This document shows, in pieces, positions 1-5,374 of a DNA stretch of 10,209 nt (positions are counted from its first letter, which is position 1; the number at the start of each line of letters is the position of its first letter). Below the pieces are notes generated by a model. It did not search any database. It was not told where the DNA came from and was given only the letters and a program-made list of their open reading frames with translations. Source of the DNA: an uncultured Megasphaera sp. (GTDB taxonomy: Bacteria > Bacillota > Negativicutes > Veillonellales > Megasphaeraceae); contig NZ_CATWFF010000071.1 in the NCBI RefSeq assembly GCF_958350005.1, positions 1 through 10,209 on the forward strand, read 5' to 3'. The position numbers and the translations under genes are program-made.

Positions 1-2
1 TA

Positions 3-164
3 GAAGGCGTTACCATTAGGCGTTCGGCTGATGGCTGCATTTCTATTGGCATTCATTATCCGTGTATTACGCTGAAAGGGCTTGAATACCTGCAGGAAAA
101 CACGCTTATGAAACGGGCGTACCGGCTGGCCAAAGGGATTAAAGACATTACGCCAGGTTTATAA
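3..164 (+). CDS. YjcQ-family protein, C-terminal part (5' end outside window)
   Basis: The frame starting at base 3 is open from the window edge to a TAA at 162-164 and encodes the last 53 residues of a protein. The end reads like the C-terminus of the YjcQ family (small winged-helix-like proteins found in Bacillus and in many Firmicutes prophages): a segment ITLKGLEYLQEN followed by a basic helix and the closing GIKDITPGL. The role of YjcQ proteins is not established; a DNA-binding or regulatory job is inferred from the fold. It is directly followed by an intrinsic terminator, so it looks like the last gene of the transcription unit upstream of the head genes. The N-terminal part is missing because of the window boundary, not because of any visible lesion. 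Confidence 0.75.
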   Translation, partial: EGVTIRRSADGCISIGIHYPCITLKGLEYLQENTLMKRAYRLAKGIKDITPGL

Positions 165-184
165 AAAAACTATATACAGGATAC

Positions 185-219
185 AAGGCAATGTGATACT
201 TTTTCACGTTGCCTTTTTT
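185..219 (+). terminator. Intrinsic (rho-independent) terminator
   Basis: The arm AAGGCAATGTGA (185-196) pairs with TCACGTTGCCTT (204-215) over 12 positions with one T-G type wobble, around a 7-base loop, and the 3' arm runs into a T tract (214-219). It lies 20 bases after the YjcQ-family stop and just before the ribosome binding site of the head protease gene. It would end transcription from upstream, or attenuate it if phage antitermination acts. No convincing promoter is visible between it and the next gene. Confidence 0.85.
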
Positions 220-233
220 CATGCCCAAAATGA

Positions 234-243
234 AAGGGGGTGA
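234..243 (+). promoter_or_regulatory. Shine-Dalgarno deciding a TTG start for the head protease gene
   Basis: AAGGGGGTGA (234-243) differs from the ideal AAGGAGGTGA at one base and sits about 7 bases before TTG at 248. This favours TTG 248, giving a protein that begins MIRYDR, over in-frame codons at 209, 221 and 230. Those lie in the terminator stem or T tract, or just upstream of this site, and have no Shine-Dalgarno of their own. Confidence 0.8.
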
Positions 244-247
244 AAAC

Positions 248-1321
248 TTGATACGATACGACAGAGTAGAAATAAAGGCCACCAAGACGCCGGAGGGATT
301 TATCAAAGACAGCCCGGTTATTGGCCGCACGGGCTTAATGACGTACTACAACCACGACGGCAGTAAGCGTATAGAGTACCGACCGCCGGAGGAAGCATTC
401 AACGCCGACAGCCTGGCCAGCCTTTTAGGCAAGCCGATCACCATCGGACATAAAGCCATGGTAAACGCTGGCAACGCCGCACAGGTACAGCCCATCGGCA
501 CGGTACTGACAGGCGGCAGGCAGGACGGCAACGACATTGTGGCTGACGTAGTGATTTACGACCTGCCCACCGCCGCCCGTGAATTGTCATGCGGCTATCA
601 GCTCGACCTTGACGAAACACCGGGCACAACGCCGGACGGCAAGCATTACGATGCCATTCAGCGGAACATTCGCTATAATCACGTAGCAGTGGTACCCCGC
701 GGCCGGGCAGGCGTAGCACGGCTCAATATGGATGGCGACCAAGTAGACGACGAAGGAGGAAATCAAAACATGAACATGACGAAAGTAAGAACAGACAGCG
801 GCATTGAATACGATGCAGCTCCAGAGGTAAAAGTGTACCTTGAAAAACTCTTGCAGGAACGCAAAGATGAACAGGCAAAAGTCGACAAATTGCAGGCAAA
901 ATATGATGCCGTACTCAGCGACTTAGACAAGGCCAAGAAAGACCATCAGGACGCAATGGAAAAGCAGAAAGCGCAGTTCGACGAAGCTGTAAAGGCTCGT
1001 GTGGCTATGCTTCAGACCGCAGAAAAGCATGGTATTGAAAAGGCTGACGAAATGACCGATAAAGATATCAAAATCGCCATTATTCAGAAAGTGCGCGGCG
1101 ATTCTTTCAATCTGGATGGCAAAAGCGACGAATATATCAACGCCGCCTTTGATATGGCAAAAGACGAACAGGCAAAACACGCCGACGGTATGAAAAACCA
1201 GCGTCAACAGCTTATGAAAGGCGCAGACAGCAACCAGAATGAAGACGAATACGATGTTGACGCAATTATGGCGCAGATTCGCAAGGATGAAGCCGTTGCA
1301 TTTGGTACTAAGGGGGAATAA
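248..1321 (+). CDS. DUF2213 head maturation protease with C-terminal scaffold domain
   Basis: This 357-residue protein (TTG start) looks like a fusion of a DUF2213 prohead protease and a scaffold. Residues 1-165 carry the DUF2213 pattern: a start MIRYDRVEI, ITIGH with His68, ARELSCGY with Ser114, and NHVAVVPRGRAG with His145. Spacing of His68 and Ser114 resembles the His/Ser pair of HK97-type (S78) prohead proteases, and a Ser-His-His arrangement as in herpesvirus assemblins is an inference. Residues about 195-275 are rich in K, E, Q, A and D with a coiled-coil look, ending in an acidic, polar tail. In phages this layout cleaves scaffold and head proteins inside the procapsid. The gene precedes cement and capsid genes, as expected for a head module. 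A second product from an internal start at 770 is listed separately. Confidence 0.85.
   Translation: MIRYDRVEIKATKTPEGFIKDSPVIGRTGLMTYYNHDGSKRIEYRPPEEAFNADSLASLLGKPITIGHKAMVNAGNAAQVQPIGTVLTGGRQDGNDIVADVVIYDLPTAARELSCGYQLDLDETPGTTPDGKHYDAIQRNIRYNHVAVVPRGRAGVARLNMDGDQVDDEGGNQNMNMTKVRTDSGIEYDAAPEVKVYLEKLLQERKDEQAKVDKLQAKYDAVLSDLDKAKKDHQDAMEKQKAQFDEAVKARVAMLQTAEKHGIEKADEMTDKDIKIAIIQKVRGDSFNLDGKSDEYINAAFDMAKDEQAKHADGMKNQRQQLMKGADSNQNEDEYDVDAIMAQIRKDEAVAFGTKGE
753..759 (+). promoter_or_regulatory. Internal Shine-Dalgarno for the nested scaffold gene
   Basis: A perfect AAGGAGG occurs inside the protease coding sequence, 10 bases before ATG 770, which is in the same frame. It encodes part of a D-D-E-G-G linker just after the protease domain ends, where no catalytic constraint is expected. 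Its match is better than the gene's own start site. Confidence 0.75.
770..1321 (+). CDS. Nested in-frame scaffolding protein
   Basis: ATG 770 lies in the same frame as the DUF2213 protease and shares its stop, giving a predicted 183-residue product equal to residues 175-357 of the long form. A perfect AAGGAGG 10 bases upstream supports initiation. The start falls at the junction between protease and coiled-coil regions, so the short form would hold only the scaffold: a charged helical segment (long-form residues about 195-275), then a D/E/K-rich region and an acidic tail. The arrangement matches lambda C/Nu3, where a protease gene contains a scaffold gene that starts internally in frame. The short form would be made in excess to template capsid assembly and be degraded by the protease. 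ATG 776, two codons later, is a less well spaced alternative. Confidence 0.7.
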   Translation: MNMTKVRTDSGIEYDAAPEVKVYLEKLLQERKDEQAKVDKLQAKYDAVLSDLDKAKKDHQDAMEKQKAQFDEAVKARVAMLQTAEKHGIEKADEMTDKDIKIAIIQKVRGDSFNLDGKSDEYINAAFDMAKDEQAKHADGMKNQRQQLMKGADSNQNEDEYDVDAIMAQIRKDEAVAFGTKGE

Positions 1322-1324
1322 GAC

Positions 1325-1846
1325 ATGGCACAGATTAAACCGTTTAGCTGGTATCAGCAGGGCATGGCCCCGGCGTTTCCGGGCATGAAAGCAAACACGA
1401 CATTGGATACCGTCGATTCGTTTGCATGTGAAGGTGGCTGCAATCCGGGCGACCTGGTAATGCGTGGTACGGACAAAGAAAAGCAGGCAAAAGTAGTATC
1501 CGCCGCCGACGATAAGGCAATCGGCATTGTACTGCATGAACACCATGAACCGCGCGACCCGTATTATGCGGACGGGGAAAGTATTTCTGTTATGACGTCC
1601 GGCGACGTATATGTACAGGTAGCGGCAGATGTAGCAGCAGGCGACGCCGTGGCCTTTGAAGCAGGTACAGGCTATATTAAAGGTACAGAAACAACGCCGT
1701 CCGGCAATGTATATCTGAAAGGCGCAGATGCTGGTGATGTTGTACCGGTACGCATTCGGAACGCCGCCGCCATCGCTGTTACAGTAAAAGCGGCCGCTGC
1801 AAAAGCAGGAGAAGCCGTTGTGGACCAATCCAAGGTGGGGGAATAA
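1325..1846 (+). CDS. Head cement/decoration protein (DUF2190 or Gp24-like)
   Basis: This 173-residue protein starts at ATG 1325, after AAGGGGG at 1310-1316, three bases beyond the protease stop. The N-terminus (FSWYQQGMAPAFPGM) and the beta-rich, Gly/Ala-rich body with motifs like GDLVMRGTDKEKQAKV, KAIGIVLHEH and SGDVYVQVAADVAAGDAVAF match the pattern of small phage capsid cement proteins lying between protease/scaffold and capsid genes. Such proteins bind the outside of the mature capsid at local three-fold sites and stabilise it. The last 30 residues are Ala/Lys/Val-rich, possibly flexible. Two cysteines (Cys35 and Cys39) lie close together in CEGGC; no metal site is otherwise evident. Position supports the role strongly; the exact family is less certain. 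Confidence 0.7.
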   Translation: MAQIKPFSWYQQGMAPAFPGMKANTTLDTVDSFACEGGCNPGDLVMRGTDKEKQAKVVSAADDKAIGIVLHEHHEPRDPYYADGESISVMTSGDVYVQVAADVAAGDAVAFEAGTGYIKGTETTPSGNVYLKGADAGDVVPVRIRNAAAIAVTVKAAAAKAGEAVVDQSKVGE

Positions 1847-1848
1847 TC

Positions 1849-2223
1849 ATGGCATACACAAAAAAGACATGGTCAACCGGTAACGTGATTACTGCTGATG
1901 CCCTGAATAACATGGAAACGGGAATTGCCGACGCCAATACCCGAGCCATGACACCGGGGCCACAGGGAGAACAAGGACCCAAAGGTGACAAAGGCGATAA
2001 GGGAGAACCGGGCACAGCTGGAGCTGCTGGCCCCAAAGGCGATAAGGGGGATAAAGGCGATACCGGAGCTGCTGGAGCCGCAGGCGCAGCAGGTGCAAAA
2101 GGTGCGGGCGTCAAATCCCTTACCCTTACGATTAACGGCACGGCCATTACTGGTACGTGCACACTCACAGATAACAGCACGGTCGCCGTTACGGGTACAT
2201 ATACCCCGGCTTCTGGTTCGTAA
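1849..2223 (+). CDS. Collagen-like repeat protein, probable head fibre
   Basis: This 124-residue protein has three parts. Residues 1-36 hold the TKKTWSTGNVITADALNNME type segment often seen at the start of phage fibre proteins. Residues 37-84 are 16 uninterrupted G-X-Y triplets (GPQ, GEQ, GPK, GDK, GEP, GAA and similar), possibly 17 with GAG at 85-87, so a short trimeric collagen-like rod is expected. Residues 88-124 form a Thr/Val-rich beta segment (VKSLTLTINGTAITGTCTL) that could be a trimer cap. The gene sits between the cement and major capsid genes, two bases after the cement stop, with AAGGTGGGGG upstream. That suggests a capsid-attached fibre rather than a tail fibre, whose gene would normally lie far downstream. 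Lysine and aspartate in the triplets suggest inter-chain salt bridges. The target is unknown; surface or mucus adhesion is speculation. Confidence 0.75.
   Translation: MAYTKKTWSTGNVITADALNNMETGIADANTRAMTPGPQGEQGPKGDKGDKGEPGTAGAAGPKGDKGDKGDTGAAGAAGAAGAKGAGVKSLTLTINGTAITGTCTLTDNSTVAVTGTYTPASGS
1975..2082 (+). repeat. 54-bp tandem duplication within the collagen rod
   Basis: Bases 1975-2028 and 2029-2082 encode two closely similar 18-residue units, each GPKGDKGDKG followed by EPGTAGAA or DTGAAGAA. The DNA copies have diverged mainly at third codon positions. This looks like an in-frame duplication of six triplets that lengthened the rod. Confidence 0.7.
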
Positions 2224-2226
2224 TTT

Positions 2227-2232
2227 AGGAGG
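2227..2232 (+). promoter_or_regulatory. Very strong Shine-Dalgarno of the major capsid gene
   Basis: AGGAGG, within the wider TTAGGAGGATGAT match to the 16S 3' end, sits 9 bases before ATG 2242. It is among the best sites in the window, fitting the need for hundreds of capsid subunits per particle. Confidence 0.75.
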
Positions 2233-2241
2233 ATGATATAA

Positions 2242-3201
2242 ATGGCAAAAGTAAACTATGATGAAAGAGATTATGCTGCACTGGTAGCGTCTAATAACCT
2301 TGACGCCGCCGGTTCTGCTTTCGTAGCTCGGCAGCTCACTATGGTACGGGCTCAGGTACTGAGAGTCAAAAAAGCAACATTGAACGCCTTTACGGTATTC
2401 CCCGTCACAACGGATATTCCGGTAGGCGCAGAAACGGCTCTGCAGCGCACCTATGATTCTGTCGGCGTTGCTGAAATCATCAGCAACTGGGCAGATGATT
2501 TGCCACGCGTCGATATTCTGGCACAGGAAACATCTGTAAACGTCAAAATGCTGGGCGATGCTTACGGCTACAACTACCGTGAAATTCAGAATGCCCAATT
2601 TGCAGGCATTAACCTGTCCGCAGAAAAAGGCCGGGTTGCAAAATATGGCGTTGACTACAAACTCAATCAGATTGCATGGCATGGCGATAAAGCTCATCAT
2701 ATTACAGGCTTTTTGGATAACCCCAATATCAACGAATTTACACTGCCGGGCGATGGTGCCAACAACTCCACGAAGCTGGTAGACAAGACGGAAGAACAGG
2801 TATTCCGTGACTTGAATAACTTCATTGAATCTATCCCGGAAGCAACGAATCAGGTAGAACAGGCCAACGCGTTATTGTTGCCGCCGTCTGTTTATACGTT
2901 CCTGGCCACGAAACGGCTGGGCGATACGGAAACAACGTATCTGAACTTCTTCAGACAGATTCATCCTGAAATCACAAACATCGCCAAGGTGCTGGAACTG
3001 AAAGGCGCAGGCCCGGACGGCAAAGACGTCATGATTGCAGGCTTCTTCGACCCGTCTTATATCAAGTTTGAAATTCCTATCCGCTTCGATCAGCGGCCTG
3101 TCGAATACCGCAATTTGGAATACGTTGTGAATTGCGTAGCATCTACCGCAGGCGTTACTGTCATTATGCCGTTTGCATTTGCCAAGGCTTACGGCTGCTA
3201 A
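2242..3201 (+). CDS. Major capsid protein (DUF2184 family)
   Basis: At 319 residues this is the expected size for the DUF2184 group of HK97-fold major capsid proteins. Recognisable features are the N-terminal region LDAAGSAFVARQLTMVRAQ, the FPVTTDIPVGAETALQRTYDS stretch (about residues 53-73), the central YGYNYREIQNAQFAGINL with AEKGRVAKYGVDYKLNQIAWHG (about 108-148), TGFLDNPNI, and the C-terminal DQRPVEYRNLEYVVNC with TAGVTVIMPFAFAKAYG. Hundreds of copies build the icosahedral shell on the scaffold. It follows cement and head-fibre genes and precedes connector genes, the standard order. The N-terminus is not obviously a long delta-domain, consistent with a separate scaffold. There is no sign of truncation or frameshift. 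Confidence 0.88.
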   Translation: MAKVNYDERDYAALVASNNLDAAGSAFVARQLTMVRAQVLRVKKATLNAFTVFPVTTDIPVGAETALQRTYDSVGVAEIISNWADDLPRVDILAQETSVNVKMLGDAYGYNYREIQNAQFAGINLSAEKGRVAKYGVDYKLNQIAWHGDKAHHITGFLDNPNINEFTLPGDGANNSTKLVDKTEEQVFRDLNNFIESIPEATNQVEQANALLLPPSVYTFLATKRLGDTETTYLNFFRQIHPEITNIAKVLELKGAGPDGKDVMIAGFFDPSYIKFEIPIRFDQRPVEYRNLEYVVNCVASTAGVTVIMPFAFAKAYGC

Positions 3202-3217
3202 CTAAGGAGGGCTTACT

Positions 3218-3523
3218 ATGTTTATCCTGTTAAACCAGACATCACGCGTCATTTTCGCAGGCGGCTATCGGCTTGTTCCCGAAATTCCGCAGGAAATCGA
3301 CGCCGACAAAAAGGAATTCATGGCCATGTATCCCCGGTTATCGTCTATGATGGACGCCGGGGAAATCAAGGCCGTTACGAAAACCGCCGCCAAAACAGCG
3401 ACGCAGAACGTTGAAAATATGACCATTGCCCATTTAAAGGAATACGCAAAAGGGAAAGGAATTACCGTTCCGGATGGTCTGAAAAAAGACGACATTGTCG
3501 AATTGATTCAGGCCGCTGGCTAA
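3218..3523 (+). CDS. Small head-module protein with C-terminal HeH/SAP-like domain
   Basis: This 101-residue protein starts at ATG 3218 behind a perfect AAGGAGG (3204-3210). Residues 1-50 form a short domain with VIFAGGYRLVPEIPQEID, and 51-66 an Ala/Thr/Lys-rich linker. Residues 68-101 (MTIAHLKEYAKGKGI then VPDGLKKDDIVELIQAAG) have the helix-extension-helix pattern of HeH/LEM, SAP and Rho N-terminal-like modules, which bind nucleic acid or proteins. Similar small proteins are common right after capsid genes in Firmicutes phages, but their role is not defined. A link with packaged DNA or the connector is an inference. The C-terminal motif is clear; the N-terminal half is unassigned. Confidence 0.65.
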   Translation: MFILLNQTSRVIFAGGYRLVPEIPQEIDADKKEFMAMYPRLSSMMDAGEIKAVTKTAAKTATQNVENMTIAHLKEYAKGKGITVPDGLKKDDIVELIQAAG

Positions 3524-3533
3524 GGTGGCCATT

Positions 3534-3920
3534 ATGACACAACTCGAATTATTCCGTAAAATTGCGCCTGAATTGGACACGTTTGACGACGATGAAGTCA
3601 ATGACGTACTTTGTTTTATCGGGGACATAGTAAGCAAGAAACAATTTGGCAAGGTATATGATCGGGCCGTCGCACTGTTGGCGGCTCATCAGCTTACCTT
3701 ACAGAACATAATTCGAAACGACGAAACCGGCGGGGCGGCGACGTCTATCACGGCGGGCGCAGTGACGTCTGAACGGGAAGGCGACCTGCAGCGGTCCTAT
3801 GGCGGCGTGTCCAGCTCATCCAATGCAGCAGACGACCTGCTGAAAAAGACCGTATACGGCCTGCAGTATTTGGCGCTTCGTGACTTGTTTATTGTCCCTG
3901 TTATGACACGTATGGGGTGA
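3534..3920 (+). CDS. Head-tail connector protein (DUF4054 family)
   Basis: The start chosen is ATG 3534, giving 128 residues. An in-frame GTG at 3525 lies inside the Shine-Dalgarno AAGGTGG (3522-3528) and is rejected. The protein fits DUF4054: FRKIAPELDTFDDDEVNDVLCFI at residues 7-29, then a helix with YDRAVALLAAHQLTLQ (42-57), and the diagnostic TSEREGDLQRSYG (78-90), the usual S-E-x-x-G-D-x-x-x-S-Y signature before a C-terminal helix ending LALRDLFIVPVM. Proteins of this kind form a ring below the portal and pass DNA into the tail. The gene is downstream of the capsid gene and upstream of tail-completion genes, as usual. Confidence 0.75.
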   Translation: MTQLELFRKIAPELDTFDDDEVNDVLCFIGDIVSKKQFGKVYDRAVALLAAHQLTLQNIIRNDETGGAATSITAGAVTSEREGDLQRSYGGVSSSSNAADDLLKKTVYGLQYLALRDLFIVPVMTRMG

Positions 3921-3924
3921 TGAT

Positions 3925-4449
3925 ATGGCAAACGTGCGAGACGTTGACATGGGATACCAGAAAATAACGGTAACACTGAAAGAGCTTGACGGCAGACGCG
4001 TAGAAGCCGGCGTATTTGCCGATGCTGGCACCGCAAAAGACGGCAAAACAAGCCTGGCTGATATTGCCTATTGGAATGAGTACGGCGTTACTATCAACGT
4101 ATCGGATAAAATGCGGAAGTATTTGCACGCCAACGATATTCATTTAAGCCCTGGCAAGACAAGTATTCATATCCCGTCACGGCCTTTTATGCGTCAGGCC
4201 GCTGACAAGAATATGGGAAAATGGGGCGATACAGCGGAAAAGCTGGTAAAAATGATTGCTTACGGTATGTCGGCACAGCAGGGCCTTGAACTTCTGGGCA
4301 TACAGGCCAAAGGGGATATACAGGACATTTTCACGTCTGGCAGTTTTGCGGCCAATTCCCCGGCAACGATTGCGAAAAAAGGCTCATCACGCCCACTTAT
4401 CGACAGCGGCAGTTTACGTGACAGTGGCGTCGATTTTCGTACCAAGTAG
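3925..4449 (+). CDS. Virion morphogenesis / tail completion protein
   Basis: This 174-residue protein begins at ATG 3925, four bases after the connector stop, with GGGGTGATG overlapping that stop as ribosome binding site. Motifs match the broad phage virion morphogenesis and gp10-like group that completes necks or tails: an early beta segment VEAGVFADAG (27-36), LADIAYWNEYG (44-54), IHIPSRPFMR (81-90), and near the end NSPATIAKKGSSRPLIDSG (144-162), then LRDSG. The I-P-x-R-P-F and R-P-L-I-D-x-G-x-L-R-x-S motifs are the strongest evidence. A segment at 55-80 separates the first two motifs more widely than in short homologues. It would act at the head-tail joint; the precise position is not resolvable from sequence. 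ATG 3949 is a possible shorter start. Confidence 0.65.
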   Translation: MANVRDVDMGYQKITVTLKELDGRRVEAGVFADAGTAKDGKTSLADIAYWNEYGVTINVSDKMRKYLHANDIHLSPGKTSIHIPSRPFMRQAADKNMGKWGDTAEKLVKMIAYGMSAQQGLELLGIQAKGDIQDIFTSGSFAANSPATIAKKGSSRPLIDSGSLRDSGVDFRTK

Positions 4450-4458
4450 GAGGTAGCC

Positions 4459-4833
4459 ATGGGATTTAGACGACCGGTACAGGTGATTCGACAGGCGACG
4501 GGAACCGTTGGCAGTGACGGCTATTACACGCCGGGTTCAAAAGAAACCATCATCATATACGCCTCGGTGCAGCCACTCAATGCCAACGAGTATACACAGT
4601 TGTCCGTAGCCGGTGCCAGAAATACCCGATACGTTAAGGCATACACCACCACGCGCTTATATACGGCTCATGAAACAAACTGGGAAGCCGCACAATATGA
4701 TGGTCAGTTTCAGGCGGACATCATCATCTGGCAGGGTAGCCGGTATAAGGTGATTCAGTGCGACCCATTTCAGAGCGGCGTAATTAGCCATTACAAGGCT
4801 ATTGCTGAGGAGGTGTTGCCAGGTGACGAATGA
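4459..4833 (+). CDS. Probable head-closure / neck protein
   Basis: This 124-residue protein starts at ATG 4459, 10 bases after the previous stop; AGGAGG at 4448-4453 overlaps that stop. I do not recognise a definite family. It is predicted to be mostly beta: repeated short strands such as VQVIRQATGTVG, ETIIIYASVQPL, TRYVKAYTTTRLYT and ADIIIWQGSRYKVIQCDPF, then a closing helix-strand, HYKAIAEEVLPGDE. The W-x-G-x-x-Y-x-V-x-x-x-x-x-F pattern near the C-terminus is typical of small phage head-tail joining or stopper proteins. Its position, between a tail-completion protein and a gp12-like terminator, supports a head-closure role by synteny. Its last 11 bases overlap the next gene, suggesting translational coupling. 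Confidence 0.5.
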   Translation: MGFRRPVQVIRQATGTVGSDGYYTPGSKETIIIYASVQPLNANEYTQLSVAGARNTRYVKAYTTTRLYTAHETNWEAAQYDGQFQADIIIWQGSRYKVIQCDPFQSGVISHYKAIAEEVLPGDE

Positions 4834-5371
4834 ACAGCGGCAGTTTATCCATGATTTACTGGCTGAACTGCTGAATCTGCCTAAATCGGCGGTTATTTGG
4901 GGCAATCAGCACGACATGCCCCGTCAAGACAAGGCTTATGCTACCATCCGCATATATAACGCCCATCGGGAAGCCGCTGAAGAATTGCGGCCAACGGATA
5001 CGTCTGGCATGGTAAATGTAGTAGAGCCTACAGCTGCCACGGTGGAAGTACAGTATACAGACAGACTGAAAAACGACCCGTGCGAGGTCGTAAACAACAT
5101 GGTATTGGGACTCAAAAGGCCATCTATTGTAGACCGTTGTCAGGCTGCAAGAGTGGCTTTTTTTGATGCCGGAAATGTACAGGATATATCGTTTACACTG
5201 GGCAATATCGCCTGGGAACATCGGGCGGCGGTAGACCTTAGTGTACGGTATATGGCCGAAGTACTCGACGAAGTTGGCTATATTAACGAAGTCAATGCAG
5301 GCGGCGTATTGACCGGCCCTGTCCTATCCGGCGAAGTCATTGTGAATTTGAACATCAAGGAAGGAGAGTAA
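4823..5371 (+). CDS. Neck / tail terminator protein (gp12-like, LIC_12616 type)
   Basis: The start chosen is GTG 4823, giving 182 residues beginning MTNEQRQFIHDLL. GAGGAGGTG at 4807-4815 is well placed for it. The frame also opens at TTG 4802, but that codon precedes the ribosome binding site. The pattern suits the phage neck terminator family: an N-terminal helix, QDKAYATIRIYNAHREA (about 43-59), a central TAATVEVQYTD strand, then two helices and strands ending WEHRAAVDLSVRYMAEV. A C-terminal stretch of about 30 residues is Gly/Val/Asn-rich. Such proteins cap the tail tube at its head-proximal end. The gene lies directly before sheath and tube genes, where a terminator is expected, and overlaps its upstream neighbour by 11 bases. 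Confidence 0.7.
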   Translation: MTNEQRQFIHDLLAELLNLPKSAVIWGNQHDMPRQDKAYATIRIYNAHREAAEELRPTDTSGMVNVVEPTAATVEVQYTDRLKNDPCEVVNNMVLGLKRPSIVDRCQAARVAFFDAGNVQDISFTLGNIAWEHRAAVDLSVRYMAEVLDEVGYINEVNAGGVLTGPVLSGEVIVNLNIKEGE

Positions 5372-5374
5372 AAC

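Noticed and set aside
148..176. Possible promoter with TATATA at 171-176
   Set aside because: The -35 candidate (TTACGC at 148-153) matches poorly, and a transcript from it would start just before the terminator.
209..247. N-terminal extension of the head protease from TTG 209, ATG 221 or ATG 230
   Set aside because: Codon 209 lies in the terminator stem and 221 just past its T tract. The strong Shine-Dalgarno at 234-243 is downstream of all three and points to TTG 248, which also gives the family-typical N-terminus.
923..1828. Long minus-strand open frame of 301 codons across scaffold and cement genes
   Set aside because: It spans two well-supported genes on the other strand, is rich in Cys and Phe in a way typical of antisense translation, and has no recognisable domain.
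2041..2100. CRISPR-like or minisatellite repeat in the GGC/GCT-rich stretch
   Set aside because: The periodicity is nine bases and in frame, explained by G-X-Y codons; there are no spacers.
1985..2236. Plus-strand 83-codon frame overlapping the collagen-like gene
   Set aside because: It arises from the repetitive DNA read in another frame, with no Shine-Dalgarno and no plausible fold.
1873..2700. Minus-strand open frame of 275 codons opposite the collagen-like and capsid genes
   Set aside because: The composition reflects the reverse complement of the G-X-Y repeats and the capsid gene. No ribosome binding site or domain is apparent.
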